NCBI GenBank assembly: GCA_002105175.1
Contig: MCGE01000001.1
Coordinates: forward strand, 2,480,001-2,544,000
From: Absidia repens
Lineage: Eukaryota; Mucoromycota; Mucoromycetes; Mucorales; Cunninghamellaceae
Direction: 5' to 3'
DNA length: 64,000 bases
The notes beneath the pieces were generated by a model, which was given only the letters and a program-made list of their open reading frames with translations, ran no database searches and was not told the origin of the DNA. The position numbers and the translations under genes are program-made. This document shows positions 63,884-64,000 of this stretch, one piece after another; within the stretch, counting starts at the first letter, position 1; each line of letters begins with the position of its first letter.

Positions 63884-64000
63884 GGTATAAAGATATCGGG
63901 TAGTGAAGTTTCCGTTGCTGTGTGGAAGAAAAAGTGAAAGAAAATGAAAAAAGCTTGAAAACCTACTAAAAAAATTGCAAAATCGCCGACTGGGGGATTC
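63884..64000. promoter_or_regulatory. Ribokinase upstream region, cut by window edge
   Basis: 117 bases upstream of the ribokinase ATG; A/G-rich on the plus strand, so C/T-rich in the ribokinase sense near 63920-63955. No specific element recognised. Confidence 0.35.

Overview
This is nuclear DNA of a filamentous fungus, most likely an early-diverging Mucoromycota species of Mucorales type. The evidence is a set of AT-rich, intron-dense genes (introns mostly 45-130 bp, GTAAGT-like donors, T-rich acceptors), fungus-specific genes (chitin synthase, PMA-type H+-ATPase, TPS2-type trehalose enzyme, Hob1/Rvs167-type BAR-SH3 protein) and animal-like genes that are rare in Dikarya (a Rab32-type GTPase, a CLPTM1 homologue, a TMEM135-like protein). 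No rRNA, tRNA, CRISPR array, plasmid or viral gene was recognised. Gene models were built by eye from splice signals; every spliced model was checked for frame continuity across all of its exons.

Layout. 1-8.2 kb, all on the minus strand: 5' part of a chitin synthase, a trehalose-6-phosphate synthase/phosphatase-like protein, an ankyrin protein and the branched-chain 2-oxoacid dehydrogenase E1 alpha subunit. 8.2-19.4 kb is gene-poor: only a membrane-anchored ER FKBP (plus) and a 1-Cys peroxiredoxin (minus), with three copies of a dispersed non-coding repeat. 19.4-22.5 kb: PMA1 proton pump (plus). 25.5-27.0 kb: two-finger GATA factor (minus) with an apparent frameshift. 29.4-36.7 kb: VPS4 (minus), CLPTM1-like protein (plus), polyQ-tailed cyclin-dependent kinase (plus). 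38.8-43 kb: Rab32-type GTPase and a possible SMC5/6-associated CANIN protein (both minus). 43.3-48.3 kb: plasma-membrane syntaxin and Hob1/Rvs167-type BAR-SH3 protein (both plus). 49-51.7 kb: PAK-like kinase (minus) divergent from RAB11/YPT31 (plus). 53.5-59.1 kb: C2H2 factor, TMEM135-like protein and CAF16-type ABC ATPase (all minus). 61.8-63.9 kb: GNAT acetyltransferase and ribokinase (both minus).

How the genes relate. These are independent housekeeping transcription units, not an operon or cluster. Several share a theme of membrane traffic and cell surface: VPS4, Rab32-like, RAB11, syntaxin, BAR-SH3, chitin synthase and PMA1. Divergent pairs with shared intergenic promoters are VPS4/CLPTM1, CANIN protein/syntaxin and kinase/RAB11.

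Most noteworthy. (1) A dispersed non-coding repeat family with seven near-complete copies and two 3'-terminal fragments in 64 kb. Each copy starts at a promoter-like CCGCCCACGTG box and carries an oriented AATAAA signal. (2) A trehalose-phosphatase domain whose first catalytic Asp is replaced by Gly. (3) A CDK with plant-CDKB-like hallmarks. (4) A frameshift just after the second finger of the GATA factor. (5) A RAB11 with Ser in place of the near-invariant Ala of the DTAGQ motif.
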